Assembly (NCBI GenBank): GCA_021775525.1
Contig: JAJFHQ010000045.1
Span: 1 to 48,248, forward strand
Origin: Hyphomicrobiales bacterium
GTDB lineage: Bacteria > Pseudomonadota > Alphaproteobacteria > Rhizobiales > Methyloligellaceae
Direction: 5' to 3'
DNA length: 48,248 nt
Under the pieces are notes generated by a model. The model worked only from the letters and a program-made list of their open reading frames with translations. It was not told where the DNA came from and searched no databases. Positions 8,167 through 16,302 of this stretch are shown here, piece after piece; the first letter of the stretch is position 1, and every line of letters begins with the position of its first letter. Made by a program: the position numbers and the translations under genes.

Positions 8167-8913
8167 ATGACAAGCAAAAACCGAACGACCCTTATCACGG
8201 GCTCTGGGAAAAATATCGGACGCGCCATCGCACTCGAACTCGCGGGCCGTGGGTTTAATGTGGTGCTCAACGGTTCTCGCGACAAAGCGGCCTGCGAAAC
8301 GGTCGCTGTTGAAGCTGACATGTTTGGTGTCGAGACCCTCATAGCCATGGGCGACGTGGGCATCAAAGAAGATTGCGAAAGGATTGCCGGGGATGCGCTG
8401 GACAAGTTCGGTGCGGTCGATGTGCTGGTGAACAATGCAGCAATCAGGCCCATGAGTCCGTTCCTGGAGATGGATGAAGCAGAATGGAACCGTGTCATCG
8501 CCGTCGACATGTCGGCGGGTTTCTGGCTCTCGCGCATCTGCCTGCCCGGAATGATAGACAAGGGTTGGGGGCGGATCGTCAACATCGCCGGTATGAACGC
8601 CATCCAGGGCTATAACGGACGCTGTCACGTTTCGGTGGCCAAGCACGCCGCCTGGGGGCTCACCAAATCGCTGGCCAAGGAATTCGGCTCACAAGGCATC
8701 TCCACCAACATCATCTCGCCTGGCCCGATTTCCGGGGAACATGCCGACAATCCGGAAATGGCGGCCCATATCGAGGCGCAGAAATCAAAAATCCCGCTCG
8801 GCCGTCTTGGGACGAACGAGGAGATTGCGGCAACTGTGGGCCTGCTCGCGTCCGATGAAGGCGCCTTCATCAACGGACAGATGATCCAGGTGAATGGCGG
8901 CACGCAGACCTAA
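8167..8913 (+). CDS. Short-chain dehydrogenase/reductase with altered catalytic residues
   Basis: This 248-residue Rossmann protein has the cofactor motif TGSGKNIGRAIA near residues 11-22 and NNAA near 90. The active-site segment reads NIAGMNAIQG then RCHVSVAKHA: the lysine is kept, but the usual Tyr of YxxxK is His and the Ser 13 residues before it is Ala. The catalytic Ser-Tyr pair is therefore absent, so a normal reductase mechanism is doubtful. A specialised dehydrogenase, an isomerase/lyase-like activity or a binding role are possible. The ATG at 8167, preceded by CAGGA, is chosen over an upstream ATG at 8128 that would overlap the dioxygenase. Confidence 0.88.
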   Translation: MTSKNRTTLITGSGKNIGRAIALELAGRGFNVVLNGSRDKAACETVAVEADMFGVETLIAMGDVGIKEDCERIAGDALDKFGAVDVLVNNAAIRPMSPFLEMDEAEWNRVIAVDMSAGFWLSRICLPGMIDKGWGRIVNIAGMNAIQGYNGRCHVSVAKHAAWGLTKSLAKEFGSQGISTNIISPGPISGEHADNPEMAAHIEAQKSKIPLGRLGTNEEIAATVGLLASDEGAFINGQMIQVNGGTQT

Positions 8914-8928
8914 AGAAGGAATTCAGGA

Positions 8929-9600
8929 ATGGGCAACAACATGGACATCGAGACCGTCGATGGTCACAAGCTCACAGGCTACATGGCAGAACCGCAAGGT
9001 GCGCCAAAAGGGGCGCTTGTCGTGATCCAGGAAATATTTGGGGTCAACAGCCATATCCGGGAAGTCGCCGATGGCTTTGCCCGGGATGGCTACATCGCCC
9101 TGGCGCCAGCCATGTTTGATCGGGTCGGGCCCGGTATCGAACTGGGCTACACGCCTGAAGACTTGGAAAAGGGTCGCGAAATTCGAGCCAAGATCGACCA
9201 TGAGGATGCAGTCCGTGACATGGAAGCCGCCGTCACTGCGCTCAAGCATCATGCCGTTGGTGTTGTGGGATATTGCTGGGGCGGGTCGCTTGCCTGGAAT
9301 TCGGCCACGCGGCTCGATGGTGTCAGTGCCGCGGTTGGCTATTACGGCGGCATGATCCCGGACATGGCGGATGAGCAGCCGCGCCACCCGGTCATGCTTC
9401 ATTTTGGCGAGGAGGACCAGTCGATCCCGATCGAGGGAGTAAAGAGGGTGATGGTGGTTCACCCTGACATCCCCATCCACATTTACCCGGCCGGGCACGG
9501 CTTCAGTTGCGACCATCGCGGTTCCTTTCACTCGGAAAGCGCCAAGCTGGCACGGGAGCGCACGATGGCTTTCTTTGAAGAGCATCTGGCCGGGAAATAA
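8929..9600 (+). CDS. Dienelactone hydrolase family protein
   Basis: This 223-residue alpha/beta hydrolase resembles carboxymethylenebutenolidase. The nucleophile Cys is in GYCWGG (near residue 117), the Asp in GEEDQSIP (near 164), the His in AGHGF (near 189) and the Glu typical of this family in QEIFGVNSH (near 36). The family hydrolyses dienelactones in chlorocatechol breakdown, but many members in non-degraders have other ester or lactone substrates. It begins 15 nt after the dehydrogenase and is probably the last gene of the dioxygenase-dehydrogenase-hydrolase operon. An in-frame ATG also exists at 8941. Confidence 0.9.
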   Translation: MGNNMDIETVDGHKLTGYMAEPQGAPKGALVVIQEIFGVNSHIREVADGFARDGYIALAPAMFDRVGPGIELGYTPEDLEKGREIRAKIDHEDAVRDMEAAVTALKHHAVGVVGYCWGGSLAWNSATRLDGVSAAVGYYGGMIPDMADEQPRHPVMLHFGEEDQSIPIEGVKRVMVVHPDIPIHIYPAGHGFSCDHRGSFHSESAKLARERTMAFFEEHLAGK

Positions 9601-9693
9601 TGCTGGCGTCTGGGGATGCCGCCATCATCTACCGGATACGCAATCGGGTGTAAGACAACACGCGGACTTAAGTGTTAGCCCGTTGGGGTAGTG

Positions 9694-10443
9694 CTAGGCG
9701 TTTTGGATGAGAGCAAATATGCCGGCGGCGGTGTCAGCTCCCGCGGCCTGTTGATAGGCCGCTGTCACGTCCTGCGGTTTTCGACCAAGAGACGCAGATA
9801 AACTCCCGGCGGCCTGCGCATCGCCGGAACCATCATCCTCATCCTTGCCCTGCCCCCGTTCGGCTTCACGTTGTTTGGACAATTCGACCTGCGCTTTTGC
9901 CCGCTCCGCTTGTGCCTGGCGCGCGACCGCCAGGTCCTGCGATGACGGATCAGCAGGTGCGAGTGCGGCTCGAATAACGATATCCATTTTCCGGATTGTG
10001 GCTTCAGGATTACCTTTTTCCGGGGAGGCGTCGATTTTCACCTCACCGGATGTTGCATAGCGATTGCCGTCGGGTCCCGTTGTATACTCGTATTTCGGCG
10101 CCTCCGCATGCGGACCGCCCGCGGCCGCATGTGCCTGCTCATGCGCCTTGACCTTGGCATCCGTCTCCTTGAGCTTTTGAACCTGCTGTACTTCTTCCTC
10201 GCTGAGAGGTTCGCCATTGGCCTTTGTACCTTTTGAAGGGTCACCTGGCTTGTCCGAAGATTTTTCCGATGCATCAACCGGCTGCACCCGGGTTGAAGGC
10301 GAGGAAGCATTGCCGCCATTCGCTCCCACTTCATCAGTATGCGGAGATATTGATCCGGGATGGTTTGAGCGGGAGTTGAGCTCGTGACTCTCGTGTGGAT
10401 ATCTGTACTGGAACTGGGCAGAAGCCCCTACACCACCAATCAT
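9694..10443 (-). CDS. SprA-related putative metalloprotease
   Basis: This 249-residue protein has a low-complexity, Ser/Pro/Lys-rich first half and a conserved core beginning at [31 protein letters not shown] (near residues 118-122) is an HExxH-like zinc site, followed by [22 protein letters not shown] and [21 protein letters not shown]. This set is the hallmark of the SprA-related / CJM1_0395 putative metalloprotease family, whose function is poorly known. The tail is rich in Gln, Ala and Glu. No clear signal peptide is seen. It stands alone on the minus strand, divergent from a MotA/ExbB-type channel gene across about 180 nt. Confidence 0.8.
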   Translation of the reverse strand: MIGGVGASAQFQYRYPHESHELNSRSNHPGSISPHTDEVGANGGNASSPSTRVQPVDASEKSSDKPGDPSKGTKANGEPLSEEEVQQVQKLKETDAKVKAHEQAHAAAGGPHAEAPKYEYTTGPDGNRYATSGEVKIDASPEKGNPEATIRKMDIVIRAALAPADPSSQDLAVARQAQAERAKAQVELSKQREAERGQGKDEDDGSGDAQAAGSLSASLGRKPQDVTAAYQQAAGADTAAGIFALIQNA

Positions 10444-10615
10444 GGTTGGAGACGATAGTGGATCATGGTTTCCGGTAGCTTAATAAGAAACTGCGTTCCA
10501 CGAGCGCCCTTCACAAGATTGTGTGGGCCTGATTCGCGCATGTGACATGGCCATGCTGCTGATCTACACTTTTGCTGATCATCCCACCCCGGGATTATAC
10601 GCCCGAAGGTGGGCG

Positions 10616-10622
10616 AAGGAGG
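10616..10622 (+). promoter_or_regulatory. Ribosome binding site suggesting a TTG start for the ExbB-like gene
   Basis: AAGGAGG at 10616-10622 precedes an in-frame TTG at 10627 by 4 nt. The GTG at 10609 lies upstream of this site, and the ATG at 10651 has no site of its own. The TTG is therefore the best-supported start. Confidence 0.5.
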
Positions 10623-10626
10623 CAGA

Positions 10627-11244
10627 TTGGCCCACCGGTATCTTCTCGTCATGCGGTTCGCACTCACTAATATTGTCGCCTTTGCCCTCATTGTGGCTGC
10701 CTGGCTGCAAGGTTGGCTCAAGGGTTTGTTTGAACCGATGACGGCGATTCTGTCAGGTGTCATCTTCGCGGTGTTTCTCTATGGGTTGGCGCTCTGCGGG
10801 CTCAAGATCTGGCAGACATCCGTCGCCATCAACGACATGAAAGCCGGAGGCAAGGCGGCATCCACCCAGGCTGCCCGTCACATGACCAGTGCACGAACCA
10901 GGAATGCGGATAGCCGCGCCATACAGATCAACATGCTGCGGTTGAAACTCTCCCACCGCATCCAGGTAGTGCGCCACATCGCCAACCTACTTGTGTTTCT
11001 TGGACTGATCGGCACCGTGATCGGCTTCATCATAGCGCTGTCGGGCGTTGATGCCGAGGCGGTCAGCCAGGCCGACAGCGTGGCGACCATGGTCGCAACG
11101 CTCATCCAGGGCATGTCCGTCGCGCTCTATACCACCCTGCTCGGTGCTGTCCTGAATGTATGGCTCAATATCAACCACCGACTCCTTTTGACCGGTACCG
11201 TTGATCTCATCTCTGAAATTGTCGCCTTTGGTGAAAAGCGGTGA
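10627..11244 (+). CDS. MotA/TolQ/ExbB-type proton channel subunit
   Basis: This integral inner-membrane protein of about 205 residues has four hydrophobic segments (roughly residues 9-32, 37-60, 118-140 and 155-180). The last two carry the family signature: LVFLGLIGTVIGFIIALSG, then GMSVALYTTLLGAVLNVWLN, with the paired Thr of the ion path. MotA, TolQ and ExbB channels convert proton or sodium flow into work on a partner with one helix and a periplasmic domain; the next gene encodes exactly such a topology. It is not near tol, tonB or flagellar genes. The start is uncertain (TTG 10627, ATG 10651 or GTG 10609). Confidence 0.87.
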   Translation: MAHRYLLVMRFALTNIVAFALIVAAWLQGWLKGLFEPMTAILSGVIFAVFLYGLALCGLKIWQTSVAINDMKAGGKAASTQAARHMTSARTRNADSRAIQINMLRLKLSHRIQVVRHIANLLVFLGLIGTVIGFIIALSGVDAEAVSQADSVATMVATLIQGMSVALYTTLLGAVLNVWLNINHRLLLTGTVDLISEIVAFGEKR

Positions 11245-11870
11245 CACCCTTCGACGAGTTTGAGGACGACACCACGGACACCGTGTTCCGTGACGTTATC
11301 CTTTTAACCCTCGTCGGTTTTGTCGCCATGGTCATCATGCTGTTGCCACACATCCAGAAGAAGAAGGAAGAAACCGAGGACCACAAGGCACCGGGAAATG
11401 TGATCGTGGAGATGCACTGGCCAAGCGATATGCTTGTGGATGTTGATTTGTGGGTGCGTGCGCCCAAATCCACCCCGGTGGGATTCTGGAACCAGGGCAA
11501 TGACGTCTTCAACCTGCTGCGCGATGACCTTGGTATCGAGGGTGACGCAACAGACGAGAATTACGAAATCTCCTACAGCCGCGGCATCAGGCCGGGCGAG
11601 TATATCGTCAATGTGCACATGTACGGGCTGGTGCCCAAAGGTCTCGTCGTGCCCGTCACGGTGGTTGTCAGCGTGCGCGCCAAATACGACACCGCGAGGC
11701 AGATCCTCAAGACCACCGTCAAGTTGCGTGAGCGCAACCAGGAAGAGACCGCGTACAGGTTTCGCCTGACAGCCGATGGAGACCTCGTAGAGGGCAGTGT
11801 ATCTACCCTGCGCCGTCCGCTCATCACCGGTTTTCGTGCCCGCCGCAACAAGAACCGCAAGGGCCAATAG
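11241..11870 (+). CDS. Single-pass membrane protein with DUF2135-like soluble domain; candidate channel partner
   Basis: A GTG start overlaps the stop of the channel gene by 4 nt (GTGA), implying coupled translation. The 209 residues comprise an acidic N-terminus, one helix (about residues 20-40) and a large, probably periplasmic domain. The domain pattern VDVDLWVRAP, then RGIRPGEYIVNVHMYG, recalls the beta-sandwich DUF2135 family. The tail is strongly basic (FRARRNKNRK). ExbD, TolR and MotB partners also have one helix, but I do not see their usual helix-embedded Asp in the core of the segment; the nearest Asp is at its edge (FRDVILL). I infer a partner role from topology and overlap. Confidence 0.75.
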   Translation: MTPFDEFEDDTTDTVFRDVILLTLVGFVAMVIMLLPHIQKKKEETEDHKAPGNVIVEMHWPSDMLVDVDLWVRAPKSTPVGFWNQGNDVFNLLRDDLGIEGDATDENYEISYSRGIRPGEYIVNVHMYGLVPKGLVVPVTVVVSVRAKYDTARQILKTTVKLRERNQEETAYRFRLTADGDLVEGSVSTLRRPLITGFRARRNKNRKGQ

Positions 11871-11886
11871 GCAAGGAGCAAGCGCC

Positions 11887-12405
11887 ATGGATATCATTTA
11901 CTACATCTTTGCCGCCACTATCGGCACCGCCGCACTGCTCGCCAGCATCGCCATCTGGGCGCCGCGCAAGACACCCATCCGCGTGCTGGCCCTGGCGGCC
12001 ATGACGCTGTTCCTGCCAATTATCTACGCCCAGTTTGTGGGCTTGCTGTCCAAGCCGAAACCGGCCGCGTGGGAATGGATGGACCGGGACGTGGATAGCG
12101 CCCAGGTCCTTTCCGTCAGCTTCGATGAGGGCAAGGCCATTTATGTGTGGCTGCGTCTCAATGGCATGATCGAGCCGCGCTTTTATTCCCTTCCATGGCG
12201 CCAGCAGACGGCGGAAGACCTGGAGGACGCCATGGAGCAGGCCAATCGCACACGCTCCAGCGTTATCGTGACAAATCCGTTCTCCAAACGATCCCTGGAA
12301 GAGCGCGGCGGCATCACCGTCGAGATTATCCCGCCGGCAACCCAACCGTTGAAAAAGCCCACCATCCCGCCGAGGGTGTACAATCCGCGCAGCCCTGAAA
12401 TCTAG
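11887..12405 (+). CDS. Two-helix membrane protein of unknown function, third gene of the channel module
   Basis: This 172-residue protein is not one I can assign to a named family. Two hydrophobic segments (about residues 4-24 and 33-55) are followed by a soluble region with AIYVWLRLNG and EPRFYSLPWRQQTAEDLEDAM, and a proline-rich tail ending TIPPRVYNPRSPEI. The ATG at 11887 has an AAGGAG site. It begins 16 nt after the preceding gene, so the three form one transcription unit. Its stop TAG shares the palindrome CTAG with the stop of the convergent phosphatase gene. A structural or regulatory role in the channel complex is an inference. Confidence 0.75.
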   Translation: MDIIYYIFAATIGTAALLASIAIWAPRKTPIRVLALAAMTLFLPIIYAQFVGLLSKPKPAAWEWMDRDVDSAQVLSVSFDEGKAIYVWLRLNGMIEPRFYSLPWRQQTAEDLEDAMEQANRTRSSVIVTNPFSKRSLEERGGITVEIIPPATQPLKKPTIPPRVYNPRSPEI

Positions 12406-13295
12406 GCCTTCCGGGAACCGGTGTGGTCTGGAATCCGCAGTGGTTTGGGTATCAGTTTCAAAACAAGACGCACCAGCGGCGTGAACAGATTCGTCATGTG
12501 ATGGCAAAGCGGCGTGGCTAGAAACCAGCCTATAACCACAAGCGCAGGCACGGCTCCACCCATGACATTATCGGTCAGCCAGTGGGCGCCCCCCACGAGG
12601 CGGGGCGCCAGGAAAATGACCGCCACAATTAAACTCGACACGAATATCTTTCGCGGAGCCAGGTACCAGAAATAGGTGACGATGCTGATCAGGATGAAAG
12701 CGTGATCACCCGGAAACGAGCGGCTGGAAATATCCTTGGTCCCAACCCCCGGCACCAGTTTGGAGAGCCGGAAAGCATCGTCATAGACCAGGGTGGGAGA
12801 TAGCCGGTGATAGAGAAACACGTGTCTGTTCAGGAGATGCGTTGTGAACGGCACGATCATAAGCACGATAGCAAGTGCCCCCAGCGCGGCGCAGAGCCGG
12901 TTCTGCACCTCGCGTGGCTGGCCCCATAGCCACCATATGAAAATCAGTGCAATGAGCCCACCCGACAGAAAGTCGATCAGGCGGTTATTGGCCAGCGCCC
13001 AGAACATCTGCCACCAGTAGCCCAGGCTCAATGACCCGTTGAGGAGGCGGAAAAGGCCGGTATCCAGCAAATCCCATAGATCTCGTGTGACCGGCAGGAA
13101 CCAGCTTGCCAGCAGAAGGCCAGCCGCCAGATGAAACCAGAGCAGTGTTCTAACCCGCCAACCAGTTTCGGGCAGGCGAGCGCCCCCGTCAGGCATGTTC
13201 GTATTGTCTGCTTGTTGTGACAGGCTCCCGGCGCCCCTTACCGCTTCTGAATTTATGACAGGCACTTTCAGAGTGAGTTTGGCGAAACCCGCCAA
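12402..13295 (-). CDS. PAP2 family membrane phosphatase
   Basis: This up to 297-residue protein has about six hydrophobic segments. It shows the two later PAP2 phosphatase motifs: SSRSFPGDHAF (near residues 193-203, the PSGH motif in the SFPGDHA variant) and RLVGGAHWLTDNVMGG (near 232-247, with the catalytic His and Asp). Such enzymes remove phosphate from lipid phosphates such as undecaprenyl diphosphate, phosphatidate or lipid A on the periplasmic face. The first motif is not clear. The start is unresolved: the TTG at 13295 is the longest reading, and an ATG at 13196 would remove 33 residues that look unlike the rest. Confidence 0.85.
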   Translation of the reverse strand: MAGFAKLTLKVPVINSEAVRGAGSLSQQADNTNMPDGGARLPETGWRVRTLLWFHLAAGLLLASWFLPVTRDLWDLLDTGLFRLLNGSLSLGYWWQMFWALANNRLIDFLSGGLIALIFIWWLWGQPREVQNRLCAALGALAIVLMIVPFTTHLLNRHVFLYHRLSPTLVYDDAFRLSKLVPGVGTKDISSRSFPGDHAFILISIVTYFWYLAPRKIFVSSLIVAVIFLAPRLVGGAHWLTDNVMGGAVPALVVIGWFLATPLCHHMTNLFTPLVRLVLKLIPKPLRIPDHTGSRKA

Positions 13296-13536
13296 AAATG
13301 TGCTTATAACCCCGATTATGCGCCATGGTTAGTGCACAAGCGTCACACTCGCAAATTTTAAATCCATATCTCCAGCCGGCGTTTCAGCACAGCTCGAATA
13401 GTTGCGTTTTTGCAACAGTTCTGACAATTAAATCACCTGGAGATTCAACAAAGACTCGCCTTGCATCCACAAGATGCATCTATAATCCAGATGTTTTCGC
13501 GTATTATGAGCCAAAATGGCGAACTAGCTGATATAT
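13296..13536. other. AT-rich intergenic region upstream of the exported barrel-like protein
   Basis: These 241 bases are clearly richer in A and T than neighbouring DNA and lie between divergent genes. I see no convincing gene; a 68-codon reading from 13325 has no ribosome site and unremarkable composition. The stretch presumably carries promoters for both sides, but no promoter can be named with confidence. Confidence 0.5.
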
Positions 13537-14673
13537 ATGAGTATTTTGAAGTCAGCTTCGGCTGTCTTTGCCAGTCTATGTTGTGCCCTGTTACCGCATA
13601 ATTCCCTCGCACAGGAACAGGCCTCGATGCAGGTCGGCAACACGACTGTGACAATCGGGGGTGGTGCTGCACTCCTAACGTTGCCAGATGTAAAATTCAT
13701 GAGTTTAACGGATCTGGACAACCAATTTATCCCGTCAAGAAACACCATCCGGAAATTCTCCGACAGTGAAGATTTGGGTGATGAAACCGGCTGGAACGTT
13801 AGTGGCTCCGTCGCAACACCGATAAATGGATTCGGCAATCCGATCCTTTCACTTAACGGCTTTCACGCGAAGTTCGATGATAAAGACAATGCCCGATGCG
13901 TAACGGATGCCGCAAACGGCACGTCTTGTAAATTCACCAGTCTGATAGACGATCCCAATCAGGGCAATACGCTTTCATCAATGGTTACCGGCTCTGTATT
14001 CACAACTTCAACCCAGCGAGACGTCGAGAATTGGGGCGTTGCGATTGAATCGAAATGGCAGATTGGCGGAAACGTCATGGGCGTCACTCAAATGCCGAAA
14101 CGCCGCTATCTGGCGCTGGGTGCAGATATACGCGGCATCGAACAGGATGTGACCCTCAGGGGGGAAAATATAAATCCTGGCGGGGGCACTCCCAATCCGG
14201 TTTCCTATGACGAGGATCTCGACACCCGCTATACCGGTGTCTACGCAGCCTGGGGCGGAGATTATTCCTTACCCTTCCTTTCCGAACTGACAGGCAGTCT
14301 CGGGCTTCAATCCTCCTTCATGTTGCGAGGTGGCATCTATCATGCAGAAACCGACTATACGGGCAATGTCTCCGCAATTGGGCGCGCAAATGCGCAAACA
14401 CTGAATCTCTCCAGAGACGACACAGCGTTCATTGGCGGGCTGGTACTCGAAACGCGAAAACGGCTCGGGCGCCGTGCCATGCTCTCGCTCAAGAGTGAGT
14501 ACGAATATTATTCCTGGGTTCCTGAGATGAAGTTGAATGATACGGATGTGAGTTTTGGAAGTACATTCCAGGGCATCAACAACGGAACGAGCATCGGAGA
14601 TGATGATGCATTTTCAGCGCGCACCACATTGCGGCTCACAATCGGCCTCGGTCCTGACAGCCTCTATGAGTAG
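13537..14673 (+). CDS. Exported protein of unknown function, probable outer-membrane beta-barrel
   Basis: This 378-residue protein begins with a signal peptide: SILKSASAVFASLCCALLPHNSLA, with cleavage likely after SLAQ or near residue 25. The rest has no long hydrophobic segment but shows alternating strands rich in Gly, Thr, Asn and aromatic residues, such as YTGVYAAWGGDYSLPF and LSLKSEYEYYSWVPEM. It ends with RTTLRLTIGLGPDSLYE. This is compatible with a porin-like barrel, though a final aromatic residue at the very C-terminus is absent. I do not recognise the family. It and its upstream region are less GC-rich than neighbours, which may indicate acquisition. Confidence 0.7.
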   Translation: MSILKSASAVFASLCCALLPHNSLAQEQASMQVGNTTVTIGGGAALLTLPDVKFMSLTDLDNQFIPSRNTIRKFSDSEDLGDETGWNVSGSVATPINGFGNPILSLNGFHAKFDDKDNARCVTDAANGTSCKFTSLIDDPNQGNTLSSMVTGSVFTTSTQRDVENWGVAIESKWQIGGNVMGVTQMPKRRYLALGADIRGIEQDVTLRGENINPGGGTPNPVSYDEDLDTRYTGVYAAWGGDYSLPFLSELTGSLGLQSSFMLRGGIYHAETDYTGNVSAIGRANAQTLNLSRDDTAFIGGLVLETRKRLGRRAMLSLKSEYEYYSWVPEMKLNDTDVSFGSTFQGINNGTSIGDDDAFSARTTLRLTIGLGPDSLYE

Positions 14674-14679
14674 ACAAGT

Positions 14680-15453
14680 CTAGTCCTTGTAACCCTGATC
14701 CACCCGGTCGAGCTTGCGCAGCAGCGCCGGCCATTCCTTGACACCGATCGGGCGGTGGCCTCCTGGTGCATTGGCTTCCCGGTTTCGCTCGATGGTGACG
14801 CGCTGAACCTCAGGTGAAATTTCCATCGCCTCCGCGCCCGATTGCTGGAACGCCAGTTGCATGCGGCAGGCACGCTCGGCACGATACATCCACACGAACG
14901 CTTCGGCCACCGTACGCCCGACGGTCAGCAGACCGTGGTTGCGCAATATGAGCACACGGTTGTCGCCGAGGTCGCGCACCAGCCGTTCGCGTTCCTCAAG
15001 GTCCGTGGCGATGCCTTCGTAGTCGTGATAGGCGGTCGAGGAGATTACCGTTAGGGCGTGCTGGGTCAGCGGCAGCAGCCCCTGTTTCTGTGTCGCAACG
15101 CCGGTGCCTGCCTCCGTGTGGGTGTGCACCACGCAGGCGATTTCAGGCAACGCCATATGGACCGCGGAATGAATGACGAAGCCGGCCGGGTTCACGTCAT
15201 ACTCGGTTGGCGAGAGAACGTTACCTTCCTCGTCCACCTTCACCAGCGAGGACGCGGTAATTTCTTCAAATAACAGCCCGTAGGGATTGATAAGAAACTG
15301 ATCTTCCTCGCCCGGTACGCGCACAGAGAGATGAGTGCCGAGAAGGTCGGTCCAGCCGAACAGGTCAACAAGGCGGTAAGCGGCGGCAAGGTCGACGCGC
15401 GCCTGCCATTCAGCGGCGCTTACATGGTCACGGAAATCTTCAGCAGCGGTCAT
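14680..15453 (-). CDS. Class II aldolase/adducin family protein
   Basis: This 257-residue zinc enzyme of the fuculose/ribulose-phosphate aldolase fold carries the metal-binding pair HTHTEAG (near residues 110-116) and the third His of ILRNHGLLTVG (near 169). GTHLSVRVPG near residue 40 matches the phosphate/substrate loop of the family in part. Members cleave sugar phosphates by retro-aldol reaction, or act as decarboxylases or non-enzymatic adducin-like proteins. Neighbours downstream of an acyl-CoA route suggest it handles a hydroxy- or oxo-acid rather than a sugar. The enoyl-CoA-hydratase-like gene lies 30 nt upstream on the same strand. Confidence 0.88.
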   Translation of the reverse strand: MTAAEDFRDHVSAAEWQARVDLAAAYRLVDLFGWTDLLGTHLSVRVPGEEDQFLINPYGLLFEEITASSLVKVDEEGNVLSPTEYDVNPAGFVIHSAVHMALPEIACVVHTHTEAGTGVATQKQGLLPLTQHALTVISSTAYHDYEGIATDLEERERLVRDLGDNRVLILRNHGLLTVGRTVAEAFVWMYRAERACRMQLAFQQSGAEAMEISPEVQRVTIERNREANAPGGHRPIGVKEWPALLRKLDRVDQGYKD

Positions 15454-15483
15454 GAGAGATTACCTCCGGTGGGTGGGCTCGCC

Positions 15484-16287
15484 CTATTTGCCCTTGAACT
15501 CGGGCTTGCGTTTTTCCATGAAGGCACGCCGGCCCTCGATGTAGTCTGCTGAGTCGAAACAGGCTTGTACCATGGCATCAAGCTCATCCAGCCTGCGATC
15601 GTCGGGGTCCGCGCTGATTTCCCGTGCCGCCCGCTTGATCGCGGCAATGGTCAGCGGCGCGTTCTCGCCAATGCGCGTGGTGATGTCGCTAACATAATCA
15701 TCCAATTCATCATCTGGCACGCAGGCATTCACGAGACCCATCTCGTAGGCCTCACGCGCCGGAAACTGTCGTGCCGTGTAAAACATTTCCATGGCGCGCG
15801 AGACGCCGACAATATCCGACAGCCGTTTCAGACCGGCATAACCATATCCAAGCCCCAATTTTGCCGCGGGGATGCCAAAGCGCGCACTCTCGTTGCAGAT
15901 GCGCAAATCGCAGCACATGGCGAGATTTGCACCGCCGCCGATACAGTAGCCCTGTATGCGGGCAACCGTCGGCTTGGGGAAATTGTAGAGCCCGTCATAC
16001 GCCGCCGCCGAGGCCTCGGCATATGCCGCTACCGCTTCCTTGGTGGCGCGTTCGGATTCAAACTTGGAAATATCCGCACCCGACACAAACGCCTTGCCGC
16101 CAGCGCCGGTGACCACCAGAACGCGAATTTCATCATCTCCGAGAAACTCGTCAATCACAGCGCTCATGGCTTGCCACATATCGAGCGAGACCGCGTTGTG
16201 CCGGGACGGGTTATTGAAAATGACGTGGCCAACTGCTCCGTCCTTGCGGCCAACCAGCTTGTCTTCCGTTTCAGCAATATCCAGCAT
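15484..16287 (-). CDS. Enoyl-CoA hydratase/isomerase family protein missing one catalytic Glu
   Basis: This 267-residue crotonase-fold protein binds acyl-CoA. The oxyanion-hole region is SGADISKFES (near residue 70), and GYCIGGGANLAMCCDLRI (near 110-127) is typical. In true hydratases two Glu act on water; the second is present in RAMEMFYTARQ, but the first, normally in FGxPE, is replaced in RFGIPAAKLGLG. Loss of this residue is common in crotonases that are isomerases, decarboxylases or hydrolases. The gene starts 15 nt after the CoA-transferase stop, so it most likely acts on the CoA ester made by that enzyme. Confidence 0.9.
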   Translation of the reverse strand: MLDIAETEDKLVGRKDGAVGHVIFNNPSRHNAVSLDMWQAMSAVIDEFLGDDEIRVLVVTGAGGKAFVSGADISKFESERATKEAVAAYAEASAAAYDGLYNFPKPTVARIQGYCIGGGANLAMCCDLRICNESARFGIPAAKLGLGYGYAGLKRLSDIVGVSRAMEMFYTARQFPAREAYEMGLVNACVPDDELDDYVSDITTRIGENAPLTIAAIKRAAREISADPDDRRLDELDAMVQACFDSADYIEGRRAFMEKRKPEFKGK

Positions 16288-16302
16288 GGTGACGCGCCTT
16301 TC

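Noticed and set aside
13325..13531. 68-codon reading frame before the barrel-like protein
   Set aside because: No ribosome site, no motif and Ser/Thr-rich composition typical of a random frame in AT-rich DNA.
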